Below, piece after piece: positions 50,831 to 58,565 of a DNA stretch of 64,000 nt (position 1 is the stretch's first letter; every line of letters starts with the position of its first letter). The notes beneath the pieces were generated by a model. That model searched no databases. It was given only the letters and a program-made list of their open reading frames with translations, and was not told the DNA's origin. The stretch is taken from positions 10,486-74,485 of the forward strand of contig CAMPJJ010000014.1 in the NCBI GenBank assembly GCA_946886855.1, in the 5' to 3' direction. This DNA is from an uncultured Roseateles sp. GTDB taxonomy: Bacteria > Pseudomonadota > Gammaproteobacteria > Burkholderiales > Burkholderiaceae. The translations under genes and the position numbers were made by a program.

Positions 50831-53124
50831 GCGCCGCGACGACAGCCGCTGTCACGGCAGGCGACGCCACGACGAGCGACGCGACGACAAGCGCGACGAC
50901 AAGCGCAACGACGAACGCCACGGCAGGCGCCACGCGACGCCATTTCCTCAAGGCGACCGGCCTCGCGGCTGCTGGCCTGGCCCTGGAATTCACGCTGCCC
51001 GGGGCGCAGGCCCTGGCACAGACGCCATCGCAGACGCCATCGCAGACGCCGATGCCTGGCGCCGCGCCGTCGTCGCCCGAGGTGACCGCCTGGCTGCTCA
51101 TCCATCCCGATGAGTCCGTCGTCATCCGCATCGCGCGGGCGGAGATGGGGCAGGGCACCTTGACCGGGCTGGCGCAGCTCGTGGCCGAGGAGCTGGCGTG
51201 CAACTGGGCCAACGTCCGCTTCGAGCTGGTGAAGCCTGGCGCCAATCGCGCCCGGGCCCGTATCTGGCGCGACATGGGCACGGGCGGCTCGCGCGGCATC
51301 CGCGGCTCGCAGGACTACGTGCGCAAGGCCGGCGCGGCGGCACGCTCGATGCTGGTCAGCGCGGCCGCGCAGCAATGGGCCGTGCCCGTCGCCGAATGCA
51401 CCGTGGACAGCGGCACCATCCGGCACGCGGCCTCCAAGCGCGAGACCACCTTTGGCGCCGTCGCCGCGGCCGCCAACAAGCTGCCAATCCCCGAAGATGT
51501 CGTCCTGAAGGACCCGTCGCAATGGCGCATCGCCGGCAAGCCGCTGAAGCGTCTCGACACGGCCGACAAGCTCAACGGCTCGCTGGTCTACGGCATGGAC
51601 CTGCGCCTGCCCGGCATGCTCGTCGCGCTGCCCAAGGCCTGTCCGGTGCACGGCGGCACGCTGGTGAGCTTCGACAAGCAGGCCGTGCTGAAGATGCCGG
51701 GCGTGCGCGACGTGATCAAGGTCGATGACGCCACCGTCGCCGTGCTCGCGGACCGCTTCTGGCAGGCCAAGCGCGCGCTCGACGCCCTGCCCATCGTCTG
51801 GGACAAGGGGCCCAACGCGGCGGTCAGCAGCGCCTCGATCGCCGCGCTGATCAGCGAGGGCCTGCAGGGCGACACGCCCTTCGTCGGCAACCGCCAGGGC
51901 GATGCGAAGGCGCAGCTGCAGGTCGCCTCGCGCGTGATCGAGGCCGACTACGGCACCCCGTTCCAGAACCACGCGCCGATGGAGCCGCTGTCCGCCACGG
52001 TGCAATGGACCGCGCAGCGCTGCGACGTCTGGGCGCCGACGCAGGTCGCGGAAGCGGCGCTCGCGACGGTGGCCGACGCCGCGGGACTCGACATCGACGC
52101 GTGCGAAGTCCATCCGATGCGCATCGGCGGCAGCTTCGGTCGCCGCCTCGCGACCGACTACCTGGCGATGGCGGTGCGCATCGCCAGGCAGCGCCCGGGC
52201 GTGCCGGTCAAGATGATGTGGACGCGGGAGGAGGACATGCGCCAGGGCCGCTTCCACCCGGTCACGCAGTGCCGCCTGCGCGCGACGCTCGATGGCCAGG
52301 GGCGCATCGGGGCGCTGCACATGCGCATCTCCGGCCAGTCGATCACGTCGTTCGTCAATCCGAAGGCGATCACGGCCAACGGCGACGCGACCGTCTTCCA
52401 GGGGCTGCTGGCGGACTCGCCGGAAGGGCACTTCGGCTACGAGGTGCCGCATCTGCTCATCGACCACGCGATGCGCAATCCGCATGTGCGGCCGGGCTAC
52501 TGGCGCGGGGTCAACACCAACCAGAACGCGATCTACAGCGAGTGCTTCATCGACGAGCTCGCGCACGCCGCCGGCAAGGATCCTTTCGAGTTCCGCAAGC
52601 TGCACATGGCCAAGCGCCCCAAGCACCTCGCGGTGCTGCAGGCCGTGGCCGATCGCGCCGGCTGGAGCAGGCCCGCGCCCAAGGGCGTGTTCCGCGGCAT
52701 CGCGCAGTACATGGGCTTCGGCAGCTACACGGCGGCCGTCGCGGAGGTTTCCGTCCAGGACGGGCAGCTGAAGGTGCTCCGGATCGTCGCGGCGACCGAT
52801 CCGGGCCACGTCGTCAATCCCCAGCAAGTGGAGGCGCAGGTGGCGGGATCCTTCGTGTACGGCCTGGGCGCGGCGCTCTTCGGCGGCAACACGGTGAAGG
52901 AGGGCGCCATCGCGGAGACCAACTTCGACACCTACGGCGTCATGCGCCTCTTCGACATGCCTGTGGTGGACGTGATCGTCATGCCATCGGGCGGTTTCTG
53001 GGGCGGTGTCGGCGAACCCACGATCGCGGTGGCCGCGCCGGCCGTGCTCAACGCCGTGTTCGCGGCCACCGGCAAGCGGATCCGGCAGCTGCCGCTGAAG
53101 GACACCGACCTGTCGAAGGCTTGA
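50827..53124 (+). CDS. Molybdopterin subunit of IorAB-type hydroxylase, Tat-exported
   Basis: 765 residues. A Tat signal (ATRRHFLKATGLAAAGLALE) begins only at about residue 37, after an unusual Ala/Thr-rich lead. A TPSQTPSQTP stretch follows the cleavage region. Mo-cofactor motifs include AEMGQGTLTGLAQLVAEEL, GTGGSRGIRGSQDYVRKAGAA, GGSFGRRLATDY, YWRGVNTNQNAIYSECFIDELAH and GVGEPTIAVAAPAVLNAVF with the active-site Glu. It would oxidise an aldehyde or N-heterocycle in the periplasm. No cytochrome c gene follows, unlike many iorAB operons. Confidence 0.92.
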   Translation: MSAATTAAVTAGDATTSDATTSATTSATTNATAGATRRHFLKATGLAAAGLALEFTLPGAQALAQTPSQTPSQTPMPGAAPSSPEVTAWLLIHPDESVVIRIARAEMGQGTLTGLAQLVAEELACNWANVRFELVKPGANRARARIWRDMGTGGSRGIRGSQDYVRKAGAAARSMLVSAAAQQWAVPVAECTVDSGTIRHAASKRETTFGAVAAAANKLPIPEDVVLKDPSQWRIAGKPLKRLDTADKLNGSLVYGMDLRLPGMLVALPKACPVHGGTLVSFDKQAVLKMPGVRDVIKVDDATVAVLADRFWQAKRALDALPIVWDKGPNAAVSSASIAALISEGLQGDTPFVGNRQGDAKAQLQVASRVIEADYGTPFQNHAPMEPLSATVQWTAQRCDVWAPTQVAEAALATVADAAGLDIDACEVHPMRIGGSFGRRLATDYLAMAVRIARQRPGVPVKMMWTREEDMRQGRFHPVTQCRLRATLDGQGRIGALHMRISGQSITSFVNPKAITANGDATVFQGLLADSPEGHFGYEVPHLLIDHAMRNPHVRPGYWRGVNTNQNAIYSECFIDELAHAAGKDPFEFRKLHMAKRPKHLAVLQAVADRAGWSRPAPKGVFRGIAQYMGFGSYTAAVAEVSVQDGQLKVLRIVAATDPGHVVNPQQVEAQVAGSFVYGLGAALFGGNTVKEGAIAETNFDTYGVMRLFDMPVVDVIVMPSGGFWGGVGEPTIAVAAPAVLNAVFAATGKRIRQLPLKDTDLSKA

Positions 53125-53224
53125 CCGGAGGCCTGCGGTGCCTCACCCGCAGGCGCTGATGCGGCGTCGATCCGAGCGTCGATCCGAGCGTCGAGGCGGG
53201 ACGACCGCACGGAAACTGCGGCTA

Positions 53225-53240
53225 TTGACCGATCGGTCCA
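53225..53240. promoter_or_regulatory. TetR operator, copy 1
   Basis: GACCGATCGGTC (53227-53238), a perfect 12-nt palindrome inside TTGACCGATCGGTCCA. It overlaps a possible -35 (TTGACC) 24 nt before the TetR start. Confidence 0.65.
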
Positions 53241-53261
53241 ATACGACGTAGCATCCGTCCC

Positions 53262-53846
53262 ATGCCCCGCGAACGCCGCTTTTCCGAAGCCGAAGTGCTG
53301 GAGCGTCTGACCGACGTCTTCGCCACGCACGGTTATGCCAGCACCAGTCTTGCGCTCCTGCAGGAAGCGACGGGGCTGGGCAAGCAGAGCCTGTACAACA
53401 CCTTCGGCGACAAGCAGGCGATGTACCTGCAGGCGATCGACTGCGCGGTGCAGCGCGCCGCGCACACCGTCGCCGCCGTGGAGGCAGCCGCGACCGGCCG
53501 GGCGGCCATCGAGGTCTACTACGACGCGATGGTCGCGAGCTGCGCCAGCGACAACCCCGTCGAGAAGCACTGCATCGTCACGAGCGGCCTGCTGGAAGGC
53601 CTGTCCGACGCGCCGCTCGCCTGGGCGCTGACCAGCCGTTGGCAGGCCACGCATGAGCTGCTGCGCGGCGCGGTCGAACGCGGTCAGCGCGACGGTTCGA
53701 TTGCCAATCAGACGCCGTCGGCGGAGCTGGCGGAACTCCTGATCGCGCTGACCAGCGGGCTCCGTGTCGCCGCGCAGGCGGGGCGCACCCGCGCGCAGAT
53801 GGCGCGTTCGGTGGCGCTCGCGATGTCGGTGCTCGACAGGGCGTGA
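53262..53846 (+). CDS. TetR family transcriptional regulator
   Basis: 194 residues. The DNA-binding domain has VLERLTDVFATHGYASTSLALLQEATGLGKQSLYNTFGDK in outline, with SLYNTFGDK as the recognition helix, as in the AcuR/YdhM-like branch that senses electrophiles. The same 12-nt palindrome lies upstream of this gene and of the following SDR gene, so it should repress both. Confidence 0.93.
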   Translation: MPRERRFSEAEVLERLTDVFATHGYASTSLALLQEATGLGKQSLYNTFGDKQAMYLQAIDCAVQRAAHTVAAVEAAATGRAAIEVYYDAMVASCASDNPVEKHCIVTSGLLEGLSDAPLAWALTSRWQATHELLRGAVERGQRDGSIANQTPSAELAELLIALTSGLRVAAQAGRTRAQMARSVALAMSVLDRA

Positions 53847-53852
53847 TCGACC

Positions 53853-53892
53853 ACCGATCCCACCGATCCCACCGATCCCACCGATCCCACCG
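53853..53892 (+). repeat. 9-nt tandem repeat after the TetR gene
   Basis: ACCGATCCC repeated four times plus ACCG, immediately after the TetR stop. Each unit contains CCGATC, the core also found in the operator palindromes, but lacks the dyad. Confidence 0.75.
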
Positions 53893-53943
53893 GACACCCG
53901 GGCCACTGCCCAACAGCGCCTCTCTCCCCCCTGATTTCCCTTT

Positions 53944-53965
53944 GGCCGCTTGAGCGGCCTTTCTT
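53944..53965 (+). terminator. Terminator after TetR gene
   Basis: GGCCGC-TTGA-GCGGCC hairpin (53944-53959) followed by TTTCTTT, between TetR and the SDR promoter. Confidence 0.75.
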
Positions 53966-53975
53966 TCCCCTTAAT

Positions 53976-53991
53976 TTGACCGATCGGTCTA
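53976..53991. promoter_or_regulatory. TetR operator, copy 2
   Basis: GACCGATCGGTC (53978-53989), identical to copy 1 and again within TTGACC, 15 nt before the SDR start. Confidence 0.65.
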
Positions 53992-54004
53992 TTTGGAGCA
54001 CATC

Positions 54005-54754
54005 ATGAGCAAGTCCCTCGCAGGCAAGATCGCCCTGGTCACCGGCGCATCGCGCGGCATCGGCGCCGCCATCGCGCAGCGTCTGTGCGCCGACGGTGCG
54101 GAGGTCGTGCTGCATTACGGCAGCGGCCGCGACGAGGTGGAAACGCTGGCTGCGGCCGTGCGTGGCGCCGGCGGCACCGCGCACGTGGTGCAGGCGGACC
54201 TGTCCGCCGTCGACGGCGGCCAGCAACTGGTCGAGCGCGTGACCGCGCTGGGTCTGCCGCGCATCGACATCCTGGTGAACAACGCCGGGATCGCCGTCTT
54301 CGCCGGACTTCTCGACACCAGCGTCGAGGACTTCGAGCGCCTGGTCAGCGTCAACATGCGCAGCCTGTTCCAGGTCACCAAGGGCGTGGTACCGGTCATG
54401 CCCGACGGCGGCCGCGTCATCAACATCGGCACGGCGGCGACGCGCATCGCCTTCCCGGGCATCACGGCCTACTCCGCGAGCAAGGGCTTCGTGGACGCGT
54501 TGACGCTGCAACTGGCCGCTGAGCTGGGCCCGCGCAACATCACGGTCAACGTCGTCGCTCCCGGCGCCATCGAGACCCGCATGAGCGCCTGGATCAACGA
54601 GCCGGGCGGCAAGGAGACGCTGGCGCAGGTGCAGGCGCTGCCGGGCGTGGGCAAGCCGGAGTTCATTGCCGGTGTGGTCGCCTTCGTGGCGGGTCCGGAT
54701 GGTGCCTGGACAACGGGTCAGATCATCGACGCCAGCGGCGGCACGAAGCTGTAA
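54005..54754 (+). CDS. SDR family oxidoreductase
   Basis: 249-residue classical SDR. TGASRGIGAAIAQRL binds NAD(P), NNAGIAVF and the YSASKGFVD Tyr/Lys are intact; INIGTAATRIAFPG holds Thr/Ser near the catalytic Ser position, with an Ala-Thr pair, so the catalytic Ser should be checked. PGAIETRM is the substrate loop. GGAG lies 8 nt before the ATG. It is controlled through an identical palindrome by the upstream TetR protein, a common pattern for stress-inducible reductases. Confidence 0.92.
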   Translation: MSKSLAGKIALVTGASRGIGAAIAQRLCADGAEVVLHYGSGRDEVETLAAAVRGAGGTAHVVQADLSAVDGGQQLVERVTALGLPRIDILVNNAGIAVFAGLLDTSVEDFERLVSVNMRSLFQVTKGVVPVMPDGGRVINIGTAATRIAFPGITAYSASKGFVDALTLQLAAELGPRNITVNVVAPGAIETRMSAWINEPGGKETLAQVQALPGVGKPEFIAGVVAFVAGPDGAWTTGQIIDASGGTKL

Positions 54755-54834
54755 GCGACGCAGCCTCCTTGCGCCACGCGCATGGCTGCTTTGCGGCGCC
54801 TGCGCTTGTCCGGGGAAGGGCGGGTCCCGACACT

Positions 54835-54872
54835 GCGAATGCGCCGATGTCCCATGGCATCGGCGCATTCGC
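54835..54872 (+). terminator. Hairpin after SDR gene
   Basis: Perfect 15-bp stem GCGAATGCGCCGATG (54835-54849) with its complement (54858-54872) around an 8-nt loop, then CATTTCTC. Probable terminator. Confidence 0.65.
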
Positions 54873-54919
54873 CATTTCTCGACCTCTCGATCTTCGACCT
54901 CTCGACCACTGGAAGACTC

Positions 54920-55471
54920 ATGCCCGGAATGAACAAGCCCTGGCGCGCGTCGCGTCTGATCGCAGCGGGCCTCGCCTTGGCGAGCCTGCCGTTGGCGGCC
55001 GGCGCCGCGCCTGCGGGAAGCGCATCGGTGGCGTCGAACCAGCCCCTCAAGGACACCACCACCGTGAACGCCCCCTCGACCGAAGACCTCGCCCTGATCC
55101 AGCAACTGCTGGCTCAATACACCGCCAGCGTGACCGACGGCGACGCCCGACGCTTCGAGTCCCAGTTGCTGGACCTGAACATCCCGTTCTCCGGCGTGGC
55201 CAAGGACTTCGGCGCCTCCGCCGGTCTGGCCAATGTCCAGAACTATCCAGGCTTCAAGCAGGCCATCTTCGGCTCGGGCAAGCGCTACAAGCAGCGCTTC
55301 TCGAACGTGAAGATCGAGCAGGTCGGTCTGCTGGCGCAGGTCTCGCTCGACTACGAGACCGCGTTGCAGGAAGACGACGACGGCGGCAAGGGCTGGAAGG
55401 TGCTCCACCTGCTGAAGGTGGGCGGTCACTGGAAGATCGCCAGCGAGTTCTACGTCGGCTATCCCAAGTGA
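54920..55471 (+). CDS. Secreted NTF2/lumazine-binding-like protein
   Basis: 183 residues with a signal peptide ending near AAGAAPAG. The mature part resembles NTF2-like (DUF4440/Lumazine_bd_2) proteins: LIQQLLAQYTASVTDGDARRFESQLLD forms the first helices, and GWKVLHLLKVGGHWKIASEFYVG the last strands (KV..GGHWKI is typical). Function is unknown. Start ATG 54920, with an alternative at 54929. It may be co-transcribed with the threonine-aldolase-like gene 83 nt downstream. Confidence 0.75.
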   Translation: MPGMNKPWRASRLIAAGLALASLPLAAGAAPAGSASVASNQPLKDTTTVNAPSTEDLALIQQLLAQYTASVTDGDARRFESQLLDLNIPFSGVAKDFGASAGLANVQNYPGFKQAIFGSGKRYKQRFSNVKIEQVGLLAQVSLDYETALQEDDDGGKGWKVLHLLKVGGHWKIASEFYVGYPK

Positions 55472-55554
55472 CACTGTCGCGAGACGGGGGGCGCGTGATG
55501 CAATCGCCACCCGATCGATCCTGATCGTTCACGATCGCCACAAGCGACACCGCG

Positions 55555-56652
55555 ATGACGCCTGCCGAGACTCAAGCCCTGAAGCACCGCTGTACCCGCT
55601 GGGTGTCGGGTTTCGCGCCACGATCGTTCGCCGACGAGCTGGAGGCCGTCGCGGCCTGGGCGCGGTCGAACGCGGTGTCCGCCGATGTCTACGGCGAGGG
55701 CGGTGCCGTCGAATTGCTGGAGCAACGCGTCGCGGGTCTCCTCGGGAAACCCGCTGCCGTTTTCATGCCCAGCGGCGTCATGGCGCAGCTGATCGCCTTG
55801 CGTCTGCACGCGGACGACAAGCGGCTGCCGCGCTTCGGCATGCATGCGACCTGTCATCTGGCGACGGAGGAGGAGCAGGCTTACTCCCATGTGATGGGGC
55901 TGCATGCGGCGTTCCTCGGACAGGCGCATCGGACGCTGAACCGACGCGATCTGGAGCAGCCCGCCGAAGCGTTGGCCGCTGTGGTGCTTGAACTCCCGGC
56001 CCGCGTCATCGGCGGGCAGTCGCCCAGTTGGGAAGAGCTGGGCGCGATCAAGGACTGGGCCGCCGAGACGGGCACGCGGTTGCATCTCGACGGCGCGCGC
56101 CTGTGGGAGGCCGCGGCCTGGTATGGGAAGAGCCACGCGGAGATCGTGTCCGGTTTCGACACCGTCTATGTCTCGACCTACAAGGGGCTGGGCGGCTTCT
56201 CGGGCGCGCTGCTCGCGGGCGACGGGCGTGCCATGGCGCAGGCGCGTGTGTGGCGCCGGCGCATGGGCGGGACGATCTTCCAGCTGGCGCCGCTGGCAGC
56301 GTCCGCTGCCTTCCGTCTGGATGAGCGCCTGGCGCTGATGCCGCGCCTGTTCGAGCGCACCGTCGCGGTGGTCGCGGCGTTGAGCCGGGTCGATGGCATC
56401 CGCATCCATCCCGCTGCGCCGCACGCAAACATGTTCCACGTCCACATGGACGGCGAGGTGCAGCGCCTCATCGACGCTCGCAACGCGATCGCCGGGAGCG
56501 ACGGCCTCTGGCTGTTCAATGCCGCGCGGGCGACGGGGTCTCCCGGCCGGGCGGTGGCGGAGATCTCTGTCGGCGACAACCTGCTGGCGATGAGCGATGA
56601 GGGGGTCGCCGAGGCGTTCGCGCGGTTGATCGCATTCGCGAATCAGGCATGA
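55555..56652 (+). CDS. Threonine aldolase-like PLP enzyme (beta-eliminating lyase family)
   Basis: 365 residues, fold type I PLP enzyme. VSADVYGEGGAVELLEQRVAGLLGK and FMPSGVMAQLIAL are typical N-terminal motifs of low-specificity threonine aldolases; LHLDGARLWEAA contains the Asp that binds the PLP ring, and STYKGLGG the Schiff-base Lys. It would cleave L-threonine or a beta-hydroxy amino acid to glycine and an aldehyde. The usual HD..TPTG start is replaced by a longer N-terminus, so substrate may differ. Confidence 0.88.
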   Translation: MTPAETQALKHRCTRWVSGFAPRSFADELEAVAAWARSNAVSADVYGEGGAVELLEQRVAGLLGKPAAVFMPSGVMAQLIALRLHADDKRLPRFGMHATCHLATEEEQAYSHVMGLHAAFLGQAHRTLNRRDLEQPAEALAAVVLELPARVIGGQSPSWEELGAIKDWAAETGTRLHLDGARLWEAAAWYGKSHAEIVSGFDTVYVSTYKGLGGFSGALLAGDGRAMAQARVWRRRMGGTIFQLAPLAASAAFRLDERLALMPRLFERTVAVVAALSRVDGIRIHPAAPHANMFHVHMDGEVQRLIDARNAIAGSDGLWLFNAARATGSPGRAVAEISVGDNLLAMSDEGVAEAFARLIAFANQA

Positions 56653-56709
56653 GCGCCCACGCCTGATCGATCCGGATGGCTCGCAAGACCGCGTAGCATC
56701 ACGGTCGCC

Positions 56710-56952
56710 ATGAAACGCACGCTTTTCGGCCTCGCGCTCTCCGCGCTGGTCACCCTCTTCTTCATCTGGCTCATCACGTTCGGCTTTGGCCAGCTGATGT
56801 CGTCCCTGCGCGGGTTGACGCAGTCCGGCGGCAAGGGCGGCAGCGCCGTGTCCATGCTGGTCGTTGGCCTGGCGGTCTTCGTGCCGCTGCTGATCTACCG
56901 CATCCGCAAGGCGCGGCAGAAGCGGCGCAAGGACAAGGGCGGCCTTGCCTGA
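56710..56952 (+). CDS. Small two-helix membrane protein
   Basis: 80 residues, not recognised. Helices FGLALSALVTLFFIWLITFGFG and VSMLVVGLAVFVPLLIY flank a Gly/Ser-rich loop, and the C-terminus is strongly basic (RKARQKRRKDKG). It stands alone with 57 nt and 171 nt gaps. Confidence 0.65.
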   Translation: MKRTLFGLALSALVTLFFIWLITFGFGQLMSSLRGLTQSGGKGGSAVSMLVVGLAVFVPLLIYRIRKARQKRRKDKGGLA

Positions 56953-57123
56953 AGCTGTCAGAGCGCTCGCCTGAGCGCTTGGCGGTCGTGCACCGCCGTG
57001 CGCTGTCCGCCCCGATCGGCAGGCGCGCGTTCAGGGGAGGGCGCGCCGGATTCCCCATTCGCATCCCCAGGTTGAAGGCAGACCCTGCTTCCCTTCTGGC
57101 ACGCGATATGCAAGATAGGCGGC

Positions 57124-58431
57124 ATGGACGCCTTCCGCCTGATCTCGATCCGGATCCGCGCGCTGCTCGCCTTGGCGGCGCTGCTCGGTTCCGGCGCCGC
57201 CTCGGCCCAGACCGCCATCGTCATCGGTGGCGCCCTGCGCATGGACAACGATCCCGTCTGGACGCGCATCGTCCAGGAAGCCGGCGGGCCGGGGAAGGCG
57301 CACTTTGCCGTGCTGGCCACGGCCGCGGCCAATCCCGAGCTCTCCGCCAAGCTCATCGTCGACGCGCTCAAGAAGCATGGCGCGCAGGCCGAGCACATCC
57401 CCGTCGCGCCGCGCATGGAAGGCGTCGACCTGCAGAAGAACCTCAACGACCCCGAGCTGATCGCGAAGGTCCGCGCGTCCAACGCGGTGTTCTTCTCCGG
57501 CGGCGCGCAGGGGTTCATCGTCGACACGCTGCAGCCCGACGGGCGGCGCACCGCGATGCTCGATGCCATCTGGGATGTCTACCGTCGTGGCGGCGTTGTC
57601 GCCGGGACCAGCGCGGGCGCGGCCATCATGAGCCGCGTGATGTTCCGCGATGCGCTCAACGTCATGGAGGTCATGCGCGGCACGCTGCGCGAGGGCCAGG
57701 AGATCGATCGGGGCCTGGGCTTCGTCGGCGATGAGCTGTTCGTCGACCAGCACTTCCTCAAGCGCGGACGCATCGGACGCATGCTGCCGCTGATGATGGC
57801 CAAGGGGTATCGCTTCGGGCTCGGTGTCGAGGAGAACAGCGCCGCCGTCGTGCACGGCGATCGCATCGACGTGATCGGCGGACGCGGTGCGCTGTTCGTC
57901 GACCTGCGCGATGCGCGCAGCGATCCGTCGCTGGGCATGTTCAACGTGCGTGGCGCGCGGATCAGCTACCTCGACAACGGCGATCGCCACGACCTGCGCT
58001 CCGGCGTCACGATGCCGGCGCCGCGGAAGACAGCCGCCGGTGCGGCGGTGCCCATCCGTGCCTCGATGCAGGGCGGAGGTGGTCCCTCGCGGGGGCCGGT
58101 GGACAGCTTCCAGCCGGACATCCTCGGCGACAACCGCATCGTCCAGGCGATGACGGAGCTGCTGAGCTCACCCGCCGCCGAGGTGCGGGCGATGGCGGCG
58201 AGGATCCGGCCCGATGCCAAGGGCGATCGTGACCGCACGGGCTTTGTCTTCAGGCTCTATCGCGGTGCGGACACGCAGGGATGGATCGATGCCGACGGCG
58301 ACGGACAGGACGTCACGCTGCTCGATGTGCGGCTGGACATCCGGCCGGTGAGGTTGCCCGATCCGGGAGCAGGGCCGACGACGAACGCGGTGCCGGCTGC
58401 CGGGATGATTGCCCCGGCGGGTCTGCGCTAG
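57124..58431 (+). CDS. Secreted cyanophycinase-like peptidase (S51 family)
   Basis: 435 residues with a signal peptide ending at GAASA. The N-terminal two thirds match cyanophycinase: TAIVIGGALRMDND, AVFFSGGAQGFIVDTL, VVAGTSAGAAIMS with the catalytic Ser in GTSAG, and GLGFVGDELFVDQHFLKRGRIGR. The last 120 residues are an extra domain with a DADGDGQD Ca-binding-like loop. Extracellular cyanophycinases (CphE/CphI type) degrade cyanophycin from other cells. No cyanophycin synthetase is in the window. Confidence 0.88.
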   Translation: MDAFRLISIRIRALLALAALLGSGAASAQTAIVIGGALRMDNDPVWTRIVQEAGGPGKAHFAVLATAAANPELSAKLIVDALKKHGAQAEHIPVAPRMEGVDLQKNLNDPELIAKVRASNAVFFSGGAQGFIVDTLQPDGRRTAMLDAIWDVYRRGGVVAGTSAGAAIMSRVMFRDALNVMEVMRGTLREGQEIDRGLGFVGDELFVDQHFLKRGRIGRMLPLMMAKGYRFGLGVEENSAAVVHGDRIDVIGGRGALFVDLRDARSDPSLGMFNVRGARISYLDNGDRHDLRSGVTMPAPRKTAAGAAVPIRASMQGGGGPSRGPVDSFQPDILGDNRIVQAMTELLSSPAAEVRAMAARIRPDAKGDRDRTGFVFRLYRGADTQGWIDADGDGQDVTLLDVRLDIRPVRLPDPGAGPTTNAVPAAGMIAPAGLR

Positions 58432-58490
58432 GCCAGCGGCCTCTCGAAGTCAGCGGACCCGAAGTCAGCGAGTGACGGTGGGGCCGGAAT

Positions 58491-58526
58491 GGTGCTTGGG
58501 GTTCCCGGAGGGAGGCCCCATGCACC
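58491..58526. terminator. Imperfect hairpin between convergent genes
   Basis: GGTGCTTGGGG (58491-58501) pairs with CCCCATGCACC (58516-58526) with one mismatch. It lies between the convergent cyanophycinase-like and radical SAM genes; no T run. Confidence 0.4.
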
Positions 58527-58565
58527 GTGGAGAGCCCGCGCTCATCCTCCCGGATGAAAGCGGCC

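Noticed and set aside
53853..53892. ACCGATCCC repeats considered as extra TetR operators
   Set aside because: They contain part of the half-site but no dyad symmetry.
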